64,000 nt of DNA from Haliclystus octoradiatus (GCA_916610825.1 OU744450.1:7336030-7400029), one strand, 5' to 3'. Shown: positions 18,996 through 29,967, numbered from the stretch's first letter. Notes: a model not told the origin generated them from the letters alone. Made by a program: numbers and translations.

Positions 18996-20565
18996 TTAAC
19001 TAACTATAATCGATTCCATCACCTTACACGAAATACAGGTTAAGGAAACAGGGCGATAGTTTTGACATAGTGATGACTTTTCCCTTTTTGAAGATCGGAA
19101 TAACAAACGCAGTTTTCCAAACGTCTGGAATACAGCTTTGTAAAAATGATAACTCAAACAGCATCGATAAAGGTAAAGCAATAGCAGTAGCAATGTTTTT
19201 TAACAAAAGTGCAGGGTACCCATCCGGCGTACGTGATGTTTTATTGGGTAAGTCCAATAGTGTGCGTAAAACATTTGAATACGAGAAATTAACATTTGAC
19301 AGAAACGCTTCATCATCCGTTTGACGTGAAAATTCGGGAGTAAGGCCATCATCTTCAGTAAAGACTGTAGAAAAATACTTATTGAATAAATTAGCTCTCT
19401 CTTTCGAATCCGTGATAATGTTACCGCTGTCATCTTTTAAAAGGGGCGTCGTAGGCTTAGACTGTAATTTAGAGTTTACAAAGGAATAAAACTTTGCAAG
19501 AGATGGATCCTCGAGCAGAGATTTTTCACGTTCAACATTAAAATCTTTCATTGCAGAATAGTATTGCTTCGAGACTTTTATATATTCAGCCTTATAATGA
19601 TTTGAAGATATAGATTTGCGATACATTACGCGTTTTTTCAAAGCTAGAGATCGAATTTGTTTGGGATATTTCGTCTTCCGCTTGATATTTTTAAATTTTG
19701 GGACAAACGATTCAATACAATAGTTCAAAATTCTGCAAATACTCTGCCAAAACAGCTCGACATTACCGTTAGCTTCTTCGAATAGTAATAGCCAATCAAC
19801 ACTCTGAACATAATCTGAGATACTCGTGAAGTCAGCTTTCCTAAAATTTCTTTTATTGCTGTTGCTGATCGATGGTTGACATGGTGGGACGTTGATGGAA
19901 AATTCTATTGCATTATGATCACACATTAGAGTGAACGGTTCAACCACTTCGATATCACTGACAAGTGACGGTTCTGAGGTAAACAGTAAATCTAAAAAGT
20001 TATTTATACGTGTAGATTGAGCTACTACTTGATACAAATTGTTTTTCATAATAGCGTCGACAAAACTCGTGTGACAATTATCTCCATAACTTATTGGAAT
20101 ATTCCAATCAATTGACGGATAATTAAAATCTCCAATTATAAAACACGGGAAAGTACAAATGGTACAGAAGTCTACAAACGAACACAGCTCATCAGTAGAA
20201 ATAACAGAATTAGATTTGGAAGGTGCTTGGTATACACATACCATTCGATAAAATTGATGACTGGACAGGTGAATGTCAATTACAAAGCATTCGAGATGAG
20301 TTAGATTTGATGGTATCTCTACGCAGGTAAATTTAATATTACTCTTGAACAAAATGGCCACGCCCCCACCAATGGCATCCGACTCTCTGTCTTTTCTAAC
20401 AATAGTGTATTCAGTTGAGATTGTCAACATCGAATCTGGAATAATAGATGATAACCAGGTTTCCGTAATGAAGATGACGTCATACACATAAGAATCAAGT
20501 ATGACAATGAGACTGTCTAATTTATTTTGAATTGATCTGGCATTAAAATAATAACATTTCAACAA
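18996..20565 (-). pseudogene. LINE-2 AP endonuclease and reverse transcriptase N-terminus, broken
   Basis: Starts YYFNARSIQNKLDSL, the usual opening of CR1-type endonucleases. It then shows VIFITETWL, GGGVAILFKS, the catalytic IIGDFNYPSIDW, LDLLFTSEPSLV and MCDHNAIEF. After a linker it enters the reverse transcriptase (DVWKTAFVIPIFKKG). The frame is lost near 19070, where NYRPVSLTCISCKVMESII continues in another frame. The start overlaps the ORF1 stop. Confidence 0.85.
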
Positions 20566-21257
20566 CGAGGAATTTGATGAGGTTGTTGTTGATGATTGAG
20601 GCCATTGATCAGTAGCTGTACTAGTTGATTGATATTGGTCTTCATCCGATCCAAGCGGATCGAGTCTGGAGGTACCGGGTGTGGCATCACCGGGTACAAA
20701 AAAGGAGGCTGTACGGGAGGTTGCATCATCTGAGAATTAATTGGCAGCTGACAGGTGTCTTGAGAATTTGGATGTCTCCATTGAGTTACCATTGGTCGTA
20801 TTTCATTTGCAGATGTTGTGCTGGATCTGTCTTCACCTGTATCAGCCCTTTCAGGTTGATTGTTTAATTCTTGCGGTTTAACCCCGGGTTTAACGGGAGA
20901 TATTCGATCAGACCGAATAAAGCGAATTGTTCCTTTTAAATGCAACGATGGACAATCATTGTCATAACATGATCTTCTTTGATAAAAAGATTTACAAATA
21001 AATATGTGCGCTTTAGGACACATGTCTTTCGACAGTTTACATCCACCACGAAATCGACCATTCTTTAGGTGACGCGTGCATACTTTAGGATGGAAATTTA
21101 AACACACACCATCTTTCCGTCCGGATAATCCGTGTTTGCATATTCCTTTCAATAAATCTTTGCACGTTTCCTTGTTTAATTGAGTGTTTACTGTGTTTGT
21201 CTGGTTGTCTTCATTTGAAATAATGGCGCCAGACTCAACTGTTTCATAGCTCAACAT
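20559..21257 (-). CDS. LINE-2 ORF1, CCCH zinc-finger RNA-binding protein
   Basis: About 232 residues with three CCCH-type fingers in the first half: one around CKHGLSGRKDGVCLNFH, one around CKLSKDMCPKAH and one around CKSFYQRRSCYDNDCPSLH. A proline/glutamine-rich tail follows. CCCH ORF1 proteins bind the element's RNA in some LINE clades; here this is inference. The stop overlaps the endonuclease frame by seven bases, and the start overlaps a further upstream ORF by 14 bases, so the element's protein order may depend on reinitiation or frameshifting. Confidence 0.72.
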   Translation of the reverse strand: MLSYETVESGAIISNEDNQTNTVNTQLNKETCKDLLKGICKHGLSGRKDGVCLNFHPKVCTRHLKNGRFRGGCKLSKDMCPKAHIFICKSFYQRRSCYDNDCPSLHLKGTIRFIRSDRISPVKPGVKPQELNNQPERADTGEDRSSTTSANEIRPMVTQWRHPNSQDTCQLPINSQMMQPPVQPPFLYPVMPHPVPPDSIRLDRMKTNINQLVQLLINGLNHQQQPHQIPRC

Positions 21258-21456
21258 TACATTCAGATTCTGTAATTTTTGTTGTTGATAATTTTTTCTT
21301 CAACATGACAATAAAATCAATAAGCTCTGCCTTAACTGGCCATTTAGGGTTTTCTCCACTCATAAAACTTTCACAGCATGATAAAATATTGCCATGATTA
21401 ACTCCTGTTGTCGCGATTATAACGGTCTCCCACAACGTTTGATCACCAGTCGACAT
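21244..21456 (-). CDS. LINE-2 upstream ORF1 segment
   Basis: 70 residues from an ATG at 21456 (MSTGDQTLWETVIIATTG), ending CNVEL. It overlaps the CCCH frame by 14 bases. It is probably the N-terminal part of ORF1, either separated by a frameshift in this copy or made as its own peptide. Confidence 0.45.
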   Translation of the reverse strand: MSTGDQTLWETVIIATTGVNHGNILSCCESFMSGENPKWPVKAELIDFIVMLKKKLSTTKITESECNVEL

Positions 21457-21866
21457 AATAATAAAAAATAAATAATAAACCTATAAGTAGATACAGCAAT
21501 CATCTAACGCGTGATAGCAATTTGATAATAAAGACCTCTAGTAAGTATAATTGCTAAACATCTTGGATCGTTGAGAAATGATATAGGAGAATTAAATTCG
21601 TAAAATTTCAAAATATTTTCGGAGAGTCAAAAACACGTCCGTTCACTTGAAACCTGAAACACCTGAAAACTCCGAACCTTTCTATCGCATTGCCATGGAA
21701 ACATCCTTTAAAATAATTTTATGATTTGCACATCCCCTGTTTATTGCCATATAAGGTAGAGATAGGAGCTCAGTCACGGCATCGTGAGTCGAAGTCGAAT
21801 GTATTTAGTTCGGTGCGATGATAGCTCGCTCGTATGACATGGCGATGAATTTAATTCATGGAGAAG

Positions 21867-21897
21867 GCTCCGCACGTCAAGGCTTGACGTGCGGAGC
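21867..21897. repeat. 31-bp near-perfect palindrome
   Basis: Two 15-base arms (GCTCCGCACGTCAAG and its exact complement) around a single G. It is GC-rich in an AT-rich setting and lies just inside the right end of the TIR element. Confidence 0.8.
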
Positions 21898-22039
21898 TAG
21901 CTTGACGCACTTAATGTTTTTTGAGGAATGTTGATGAACCGAATGGTGTTATACGAAGCGCGCTATCATGAGATTTGATTTAGTTTAAATGAATGAATCA
22001 ATTGAGTTCGGTTCGTCTATATCACCCTAGCCTAACTTG

Positions 22040-22645
22040 GCTAAAGAATGTAGCCCAAACGTTGTCAAAAATAAATTATTGTTGCCACTGATGTCTACTG
22101 ACACACGTTTTATTAAGAATTGCTTTTTAACTGTTTTACATGATTTGAATAACATTAACTTTAACACTCGAAACACTTTAACGCTTTAATTTGAAAATGG
22201 CTAACGAATGTAGCCGAAACGTTGTAAAAAATAAATTATTGTTGCCACTGATGTTTACTAACAAATGTTTTATTAAGAATCTTTTTTTAACTGTTTTACA
22301 TGATTTAAATAACTTTAACTTTAACACTTGAAACACTTTAACACTTTAATTTGAAATTGACTAACGAATGTAGCCAAAACATAGTAAAAAATAAATTATT
22401 GTTGCCACTGATGTTTACTAACAAATGTTTTATTAAGAATTTTTTTTCTAACTGTTTTACATCATTTAATAACATTAACTTCAACACTTGAAACACTTTA
22501 ACACTTTAATTTGAAAATGGTTAACGAATGTAGCCGAAGAGTTGCCAAAAATAAATAATTGTTGCCACTGATGTTTACTAACAACTGTTTTATTAAGAAT
22601 CTTTTTTTCTAACTGTTTTATATGATTTAATGACATTGTTTAACG
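22040..22645. repeat. 160-bp tandem repeat, about 3.7 units
   Basis: Units start at AATGTAGCC at 22047, 22207, 22367 and 22527, exactly 160 bases apart. Each contains AAATAAATTATTGTTGCCAC and an AACTTTAACACTTGAAACAC stretch. The array begins directly after the right end of the TIR element. Confidence 0.9.
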
Positions 22646-23325
22646 AGAAGTGATTTGTAAGCATTCAGAATCTAAATTTTTCCTTGAAACAAAACAAAAT
22701 TATAACACCAAATGAAATCTCGCTTTTATTAATGTTGATTCTTTGACCATTGACTTAATGTCGAATTTCAGAAAAATTATATTTCTAGATACGTAGACTT
22801 CGACTGAAAATTGTACAGGTATATATGTTTTTATACTCCCTTGTGTTTCTATAGCATATATACACTTGAGTGAGTTGTAAAAGTTAGAATCATATTAATT
22901 TAATTAGTATTGATTTGAAAGTACATTCTATCCACTTTCCAGAAGTTTGGCCTCGTTTCCTGTAATGAAAACAACAAAGCAAATCAATTTCTGCTGCCTG
23001 CTGGTCATTTTAAGCTAAGCTGTATTGTTAAGTCAAAATTCCGGGCAAATTCATGGCTCAAATATCTGCTCACTGAGAGAATACGACGTAAGTGAAACAG
23101 CAACAAGATCCAATTTCAACAATTACGTACAAAGGCTTCCGGTCTTGTTTGATCCGTTAACGGCATTTCAATTTAAACTAGTTATATAAAGAAAATGGAT
23201 CGTTTCATTTGAATTATTAGCTACAAGTAACTACCTGCAATGATTACTATTAAAATCACAATCAATGCTGGTTACCCAGACATTAGTTTTGGTTGTACAA
23301 ACTTGTAGTCCTCAGTTCCTACGAC
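22646..23325. other. AT-rich intergenic DNA
   Basis: No gene or clear repeat seen. Confidence 0.5.
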
Positions 23326-23520
23326 ACCCCAGCAGGCAAACCGACGTTGGAACAACGTTAGATTAAGGTTGGATACAACGTTGGTCCAATGTTGGATAAA
23401 CAAAAGAGCTACGTTGTATATGAAAGGTGGACCGACCGACCTATCCGACGTTGGAATTGGGTAGATATCCGACCCTCGACCAACGTGGACCAACGCTGAT
23501 CCAATCTTAATCCAACTTAA
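23326..23520. repeat. MITE-like repeat with CCAACGTTGG-type motifs
   Basis: Opens with CCCAGCAGGCAAACCGACGT and then repeats short GTTGGA/CCAACG words, e.g. GTTGGAACAACGTTAG and GACCAACGTGGACCAACG. Related copies lie at about 28010-28202 and 45470-45563. The long minus-strand open frame across it is a by-product. Confidence 0.5.
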
Positions 23521-23766
23521 AGAGCCTATTGTTTCAGAAGTCACGGTTTCTGTCCAAAAATCACGCCATCTCTTAAAAAGTCTTCCTGTCGTGAAAACAA
23601 TATGAATGCGCGAAGAGCGAGGCAAATTGAACACGTCTGACAACTTTTTGTGGTGTCGTATATATTAATAATAACGAAAGAATAACAATAACGAAAGCTA
23701 ATAAAAAGACAAAAGTTTACAGAATAAAAGTTTACAGTTGTTTACGAGGTTTTACAATGGAAACTC

Positions 23767-23879
23767 TTATCGTCTTCTTTTTCCTCCATCTCGACGGTCA
23801 GGTGCGTATTTTAACCTGTCAGCAATATACTTTTCAACATCGGCCCTCGTCGCTTTACTGTGGTGTTGGATAACTGTTT
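23767..23879 (-). CDS. DUF4806-type host gene, last coding exon
   Basis: Reads ETVIQHHSKATRADVEKYIA then DRLKYAPDRRDGGKRRR and a TAA. The acceptor is TTAATCCCTTAG and the entry phase (2 bases) fits the 1-base overhang of the exon at 24402. The A..EKYI..RLKYAPDR pattern is the usual C-terminal end of DUF4806 domains. These occur in animal proteins of unknown function, often after DNA-binding domains. Confidence 0.75.
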
Positions 23880-24401
23880 CTAAGGGATTAATCAACAATC
23901 ATGGTTTGAAATAAAATATGTATTATATCGATTTGAGCAAAATTTCAGTTCTTGTTTTATAAGAGAATCAATAAGCCTATGCTAAACCTTACAATTTTCA
24001 AGGAACTTATTAGGAAACTGAGAAAAACTTTTTGATCAAAATGTCTTTTACATGCCTTATATATTCACAGCTCTGAACATTGATAAACTTTTCGAACTGA
24101 AATCCAACAAAAGTTTAATAGTACTATAGTACAGTCTAGGCCTCTATAACAAAATATGTGTAAATTCGAAGAATTATTTACAGTACTTAAGTTTCTTGAA
24201 ATTTCTAAAGGCCCAATGATAATGCCAATTGATTAGTTTCTTATAAAAGGATTTCTTATTAAAATATACGTGTATAGGCTAGTAAATGTGCAAACAATAA
24301 TTGTTAGACCTGATTCTACTGTACATATATACATGATTTACACAAACACAATAGGCCTACACAATAATATATTTATATTTTAATTAAATAGGCCTACTTA
24401 C

Positions 24402-24499
24402 CCACTACTGCCTGCATAATTCTTGAGGCTCCAACGCCAACCTTATTCCTCCTTTTTCCTCCCATATTCATTTCTGCTATTACTTTGTCAGACAAAAAT
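24402..24499 (-). CDS. DUF4806-type host gene, internal exon
   Basis: 98 bases with a TTCATAG acceptor and a GTAAGT donor. It encodes FLSDKVIAEMNMGGKRRNKV then GVGASRIMQAVVG. The L.D.....N..G..KR.K pattern is the middle of DUF4806. Phases on both sides match the neighbouring exons. Confidence 0.78.
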
Positions 24500-24645
24500 C
24501 TATGAAGAAAATAAAGGTAATCAATTAAAAGGTGACATGTGACTTGAACCCACCTCGAATAATTATAGCAGCAAATTGTGTAAACCAAGCTCGATTGTAT
24601 TAGCTAATGTTCTTACAATTGGTGATTACATTCGTATATACTTAC

Positions 24646-24710
24646 TTCTTTAGAATATTTGCAACTTCTTCTTTAACAGAATTCCCCCCAATAGTAGATA
24701 ACTGAGCCAC
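24646..24710 (-). CDS. DUF4806-type host gene, internal exon
   Basis: 65 bases between a polypyrimidine/CACAAG acceptor and GTAAGT donor. It encodes VAQLSTIGGNSVKEEVANIL. The L..IGG..VK..V..IL motif is the core signature of DUF4806. Enters in phase 0 and leaves with two bases, completed by the next exon. Confidence 0.8.
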
Positions 24711-25148
24711 CTTGTGATAAAGAAAACAGTTTTGTAACAAACATTGTAATTGATTTGCTAGTCGAGCTTAGATCAGTAAATTATGGGGCTGTAGAGAGTC
24801 ATGTGAAAAATGCTTGTGGCTTATCAGGTTCTGAATAATTGATAAAGATGATAATGATATGTTTATGATTATTGTTACGCCCACTCTATATGTGCTGTAG
24901 TGCGGGTAAGTAATACATTGCATGCGTCACATAAAACAGACCCCAATGTTCTTAAATTGTTTTGGCTTGTGACACAAACCAGCATAGCCAGTTCAAACAT
25001 TCACTTTACTTTAAATGGGAGTTCAGTTTTGTTTTGAAAATGTAGAATTATTATAATTATTATTATATGGGATAGCTTCATTTGCTATGTTGATCCCATG
25101 TTGAGATTCATTTTTCAGGGCAGTATTGTGCAATCATATTTTACTTAC

Positions 25149-25243
25149 AAAGTGTTGGTACTCAGTGTCAGACTCAATATCATTTTCCAACTCATCAAAC
25201 TCCTCCATCAAATCAACATACTTCAAGTTCCTAGCCGATAAAC
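25149..25243 (-). CDS. DUF4806-type host gene, internal exon
   Basis: 95 bases, acceptor TTCACTAG and donor GTAAGT. It encodes LSARNLKYVDLMEEFDELEN followed by DIESDTEYQHF, the acidic first helix of the DUF4806 region. Leaves in phase 0. Together with the three downstream exons it gives a continuous domain on the minus strand, good evidence of a functional gene rather than a remnant. Confidence 0.75.
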
Positions 25244-26017
25244 CTAGTGAACACACATAGAAAATGATATTACATTGATTGGCGAAACGAAGCACAGTAG
25301 TAAACATAGATCAACCATATGAAAGTATTGACTATTTGTTGTACTTTGGAATATTTTATTTAAATATTTTGTGCCGAAAGACTTACTGAAACCAGATCAT
25401 GATGCAACATTTATTAAATTCAAGGATCAAGATGGGTAATTTACTTAATAGATTGTTGTGTCTGTTATTAATTATGCCTATTCGTTTTAAAAAATTACAT
25501 TTCCCGGGGTTTTTCTTGGGGGCTAAAGATCAAAATGTGCAGAAGAAGACAAATCTACTTCCCCCCAGGGAATCCATTTCTCGGCAAAATCCGACTAATC
25601 CCCCTCAAGAGCCTAGGGACGACCCCTCTGGGAACTGGGAAGCCACTGATACAGTGATGTATGCATGAGAACAGAAAGTCACTCATAATACCCGTACAAT
25701 GTTCTCAAAATAAGTTGATCTATGGAACAAACTAGCAGTACCTTGATTCACTTTTCAAAGGTCTATTTATGTATTGACTATAAATGCAGTATCATTAGTT
25801 CTTCTGAACCTGTGTTCAAATTCATGATGTCATAGAGAGAGGTGCCTGGGTTATCTTGAATAATATAATAATAAATTATAAGTACTTGTACTCTGCATCA
25901 TCAGCCATATTATTCTGATAGTCATAGTAGCCTACCCTATATGGCCTACACTGTGAGGTGTGAGGTGACCTATCTCATTCAAAGGGATCATTAGGCTCAT
26001 TATTCTCACCTGATTTG

Positions 26018-26219
26018 TTTAAAGGAGCAAAAATGACCGGCAGGCGCTACGCACTTAGGATCACATGCACGCTTATTGTTATAACACAATTTGTTGACAT
26101 GAATTTATAACAAATTAGGCCTGCGTATAACATTAGTTTCAAAGCGAGACGGTTGAATTATGCTAAGCTTAAATTCAACTTGAGCTCGCAGCGGTCGCCG
26201 GTCAATTTTGCCCCTTTAA
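26018..26219. repeat. 200-bp MITE in the DUF4806 gene intron
   Basis: Inverted ends: TTAAAGGAGCAAAAATGACC on the left and, on the minus strand from the right, TTAAAGGGGCAAAATTGACC, both followed by GGC. No coding content. Confidence 0.65.
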
Positions 26220-27089
26220 GCAATTGTTTAAAATATGGATGGCATTGGATGTGTATGCACAGGTCTCTTTGTATCTCTAGCAAAAGGCAAATTCCTTGTT
26301 TCTGAAAATCATAAAGTAAAAACAACATAAAACTACGGAGTATCAACAACATTTAATATTTCCAAGTAAATAATGATTCCACATATAGATTTCAAGGGGT
26401 TCAAATTTTAACAAAATTATTAGCCTACCGTATCACTGCATTGAGTAGGCCTACCAATTCCTCCATCCATCAGTTGGTTTGAAGAGCTGATGAGTTAAAA
26501 AGTAGTATAAACAAAATATGCTGATATAATTGGACATTGCTTCACTTATTAATTTGTTGGCCTACCCATATACTATATCTGTAGGTAGACTGCTACTCTG
26601 CTTCACTTTTTCAGATCGTTATGCATTCAATGGTTGTTAATATTGAGTCTAAATTAAATCAATAAATAGAGAAATGTGATGAAAATATGTTTAATTGTTG
26701 CTATCATGTAACTATAATAATTGATAATGAGATTGACATGCATCGCCTACAACACCAGGCCTGCTCATAAATATGTAAATCGATTACCAGTTAGGCCTAC
26801 ATTTCAGTGTGTTCGCTTATTCCTTATCGTTGACATTCTTTACATATTGATGAGCTCAGAACTGCAGTTTAACAACATAATTTAACTCAGTAACTCATGA
26901 TCCAACTAAACTATCTGCATTCTGCAGGACGACTTACAGATCTCCACATCTTAGTCTCTAACTAGTATCAGCATACATTCTCAGTTTGAGCTCTGTAATA
27001 GCAATGACAATCCATAAAAATCCATAAATTTTAACAAAACAACATCAGCTTACAAGTCAATGAATCACAAATTTCATTTCTAGTCCTAC

Positions 27090-27151
27090 CTTGGCTCTGT
27101 GTTAGATTCAACCATTTGTGGGGATTCCAAATTCATCATGCAAGAGCTATC
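27090..27151 (-). CDS. probable upstream exon of the DUF4806-type gene
   Basis: 62 bases with a GTTTGTAG acceptor and GTAGGA donor, encoding DSSCMMNLESPQMVESNTEP. Only this frame is open. It leaves with two bases while the exon at 25243 needs one, so at least one further exon, or a different junction, must lie between. A methionine pair could hold the start codon; an ATG with a GTAAGA donor at about 27415 is another candidate. Confidence 0.45.
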
Positions 27152-27499
27152 CTACAAACACAAATTAAATTGTTGACGGATTGGTCTTAATGTCAATTTG
27201 TCATGCACATGCTTTTGCTTGTTAAATAGCCTAGTCTAGTACAGTAGCTGGCTGGCTTACCTGATTTATTGATAAAAAGAAGTTATTTCCAAGCCAATGC
27301 AGTAATAACAATCCAATATTTAATGTGATGAAATTATATGGGATAGATTCAACGTGATTTAAGATAAATATAATAATTCTCGAAGTTTTCGTCCTCTGAT
27401 AAAATCTTACAAACCGGCATTTTGAATTCTAGACTGAGGTCTGTGTTATCTTTACAAACCGCCAAGTTTTCAAATAATCCTCCTGTTTGCAGACCTGTT

Positions 27500-28010
27500 C
27501 AATAATGACGCTTTCGATGTGACCTAGTCTCTTTTGCGTCATGGTCGTTTTATCCAATATATATGTATTTCGTTTTATCTTACAATTATAATGTAAATTA
27601 AAATTAAAATAATTATGATAGATATCAAATTATTTGTAAACTATATTTCTCCGTTTTTGCTGCACCAGATAAATCTCGCATTTTCAATTACAATTTAAAA
27701 TGATTCTCAGATATATAGTATATAGGGGGTGCAGATAAAAAATTGGAACAATCTTTCAGAAAAAAATAAATAAAGGCACCTTCAGTAGGGTGATCTACCA
27801 GCCCAGCATTCTACTTATTAGGGTTTTCAAGTCTGAAATTATTTTTTTAAGGGTAATGATATTTGACAAATATTTCATAATCTATATTTTGGTTCCTCTC
27901 TGACGTCTTACCGGAAACCCTATATGATGCAAAATAAAATTGAAAATGAAACTGATCTTTGACTCTCATGATATTTATAGAGGTGTGGTTGGGCATGTGT
28001 CGGCTTTCTT
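27500..28010. other. intergenic, no assignable feature
   Basis: AT-rich sequence between the two divergent host genes; it may contain their promoters, but no clear TATA or CpG-rich stretch is visible. Confidence 0.4.
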
Positions 28011-28202
28011 ATGTCGATCCAACCTTATTTACTACACCGTTGGATCTTCGTTGTTATCCAACATAAATCCAATCATTCTTATGCACCGTTGGATTTCTGT
28101 TGGGCAAATGACGTTGGAGCAATGTTGGATATTCCAATCCAACGTCAACCAACCAACCGACGTTGGAACAACGTTGCTCCAACGTCGGTGTGTCTGCTGC
28201 GA
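28010..28202. repeat. MITE-like repeat with CCAACGTTGG-type motifs
   Basis: Same family as 23326-23520 in the opposite direction: it ends CCGACGTTGGAACAACGTTG then CTCCAACGTCGGTGTGTCTG, matching the CAGCAG(A/G)CA(A/C)ACCGACGTTGG start of the other copy. Confidence 0.5.
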
Positions 28203-28209
28203 CACGTCA

Positions 28210-28270
28210 GTAAGAATGTCGAATCAAGCGATACGAATATTTTGAATCCATTTCAAGAGAGATAAAGGTA
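28210..28270 (+). CDS. possible 5' exon of the coiled-coil gene (tentative)
   Basis: A stretch before a GTAGGT donor at 28270 is open in one frame ending RYEYFESISREIK in phase 0, which would fit the phase-0 entry at 29867. The acceptor side is weak and it borders a MITE, so this is only a candidate. Confidence 0.2.
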
Positions 28271-29222
28271 GGTTTAATGATAATTTTTGCTTGTGTAAGT
28301 ATTAAGTCTTCATCTTTCTTAGATCAGATTGACGAGAGTTTTGGCTTTTCTAATCAGGTCATATCAAAACGATATATTATTTGCTTTCTGCTAAAAACAA
28401 TGGCTCAAAATTGGCAAAATCAATCTTGACTTGAAATCCTATCACGTAAAGCCCTGGTGTGTATCTTTGTAAATATTTATGAGATCTCGCGTACAACTCA
28501 ATCAAAGGTAGATCAATTCTCGTGATTGACATATTGAATCATTCGTATATTCTCCCAGGACTTGTTTTCCACTTAATCGTTGTCTCGATTTTTATTCAAT
28601 TAAGGATGTTTTGAACAGCAGAGTCAAAATTTCCTTCTCTCGATTTTTTTTTTCAAATTTTCACAATAAATTTAATCCGTTCAGTACTTCATTTCTCCGG
28701 AGTAAAACAAGGGCACGCCTGGATAACGTTTTGCACTATAGTGGTTTCGAGTTACCCCATTTTTTCAAGTCAATAATATTATATGTTATGGAAACAATAA
28801 TTTTTCAGACGAAAAACTCAAAAACAGATTAATGATAACATATTTCAATAAAGCAACACAAACAGTCCACTATATATTTTATAACTAATCAACAACTTTG
28901 AAACACTTCATCTGTTGTTTTTAAATTTAAGTCATTGATCTGGAAGTATACTTCAAGAGTAATGAGAAAAAATAATTGGGGGTGGCCAGATCATGATCAT
29001 CCATGGAGTGTATCTTCGTTGATCTTTTATCGTCAACAGTTTACATAACTTGCAGTATGTAAACAAAATAGTGGAATTTTCCTGCATTGATTGCAAGGGG
29101 CCTAGTCCAACTACGTCACGTGAAAAACTTGCGATTCTAATTGGCTCAACTTTTGTTCGATTTTTCGTAAGTGAAAAATACAAGTTTTGGTGATAAAAAT
29201 TTGAAACTGCGGGAACCTTCTT

Positions 29223-29505
29223 TTTAAATAGCTCCCGTGACTTACTAGTTAGACATTTGCTATGAAAATCATGCATGCCTTGACACCCACCGTAAAAGAG
29301 ACACTTACCTTGCTAGATCTGATAAGGTTATTGTTCCTATAAAAAAAAACAATGTTGTCAAAACGTTGTAATCTGATTGAAACAGTACGACGTCGTGACG
29401 ACATTGTGAGTTACCCGGGTTGATGTTTACTAACTAATTATTTAGGCTTTTCTCATGACTTACTACTTAGACATCCGCTAACGAAATCATGCATGCCTTG
29501 GATTC
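29223..29505. repeat. two 60-bp direct repeats
   Basis: A segment ending ATCATGCATGCCTTG occurs at about 29223-29282 and again at about 29440-29497, with shared GACTTACTA(G/C)TTAGACAT. The two copies are about 217 bases apart and diverged, which suggests an old local duplication. Confidence 0.6.
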
Positions 29506-29866
29506 TCATTCATACACTGTAAAATGGAAATTAGTTTATAACCTTTCTTTAAGAATATTTTACTAGAGTCTAGGCCTGTTCCCTTTTTCAGCTTATATAT
29601 GTCCAACTGTAAATATTTTAGTTCATTCAATATTCTTTCGATCCAAAACGTTGTTGAAGGTTGGAATTTGACCACATCATGTTTGCTATGAAAAAAACAA
29701 ATAGACGTAGGATAATTTAATGGGTTATTGTATAAATCCTAAACTTTTCCAGGGTTAATTATCTGAACACTATCATGTTTATAATGAGTTATCAATTATT
29801 ACATTGAATACTGGATACAGTATTGTAGTTTTATTATTATAAACTATACTTATTTATGTTTTTTAG

Positions 29867-29967
29867 CTTTCTCGAGTTGACAAGAAAGTAGCCCTTTGCA
29901 TTATTGAGGAGTGTGCGAAATTAAATACATTTATACGTGAGTTACCGTGGTCATCTTTGTATGCGAG
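29867..29967 (+). CDS. coiled-coil host gene, exon
   Basis: 101 bases after a TTTTTTAG acceptor, ending at a GTAATT donor. It encodes LSRVDKKVALCIIEECAKLN then TFIRELPWSSLYA, leaving with two bases (AG) completed by the next exon to arginine. Open only in this frame, with an amphipathic helix pattern. Upstream exons and the start codon are not identified. Confidence 0.6.

Larger units (their letters stand above)
17518..21470 (-). mobile_element. LINE-2 family, near full length (copy A)
   Basis: CR1/jockey-like APE-type LINE on the minus strand. Order on that strand: ORF1 with CCCH fingers, endonuclease, reverse transcriptase, C-terminal domain, then a 3' end in a (TACA)n tail (17518-17540). 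The 5' boundary is near 21470 but is not sharply defined. It sits inside the TIR element 16979-22035. Confidence 0.85.
16979..22035. mobile_element. TIR-bounded DNA element with LINE-2 nested inside
   Basis: The left end AAGGCTAGGGTTATATGGAC (16981) and the right end, read inward on the minus strand as TTAGGCTAGGGTGATATAGA (22035), are inverted repeats that continue with ACGNACCNAACTCAATT. The interior outside LINE-2 is about 1 kb with no transposase, so this is a non-autonomous element enlarged by the LINE. The target duplication could not be resolved, so the superfamily is open. The left end is repeated in copy B at about 62320. Confidence 0.65.

Noticed and set aside
23272-23643. 123-codon minus-strand frame
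   Set aside because: It crosses the CCAACGTTGG-type repeat, whose lack of stops explains it.
25399-25668. 89-codon plus-strand frame with a GC-richer, proline-rich 3' half
   Set aside because: It lies in an intron of the DUF4806-type gene on the opposite strand, has no recognisable domain, and no splice or promoter context supports it.
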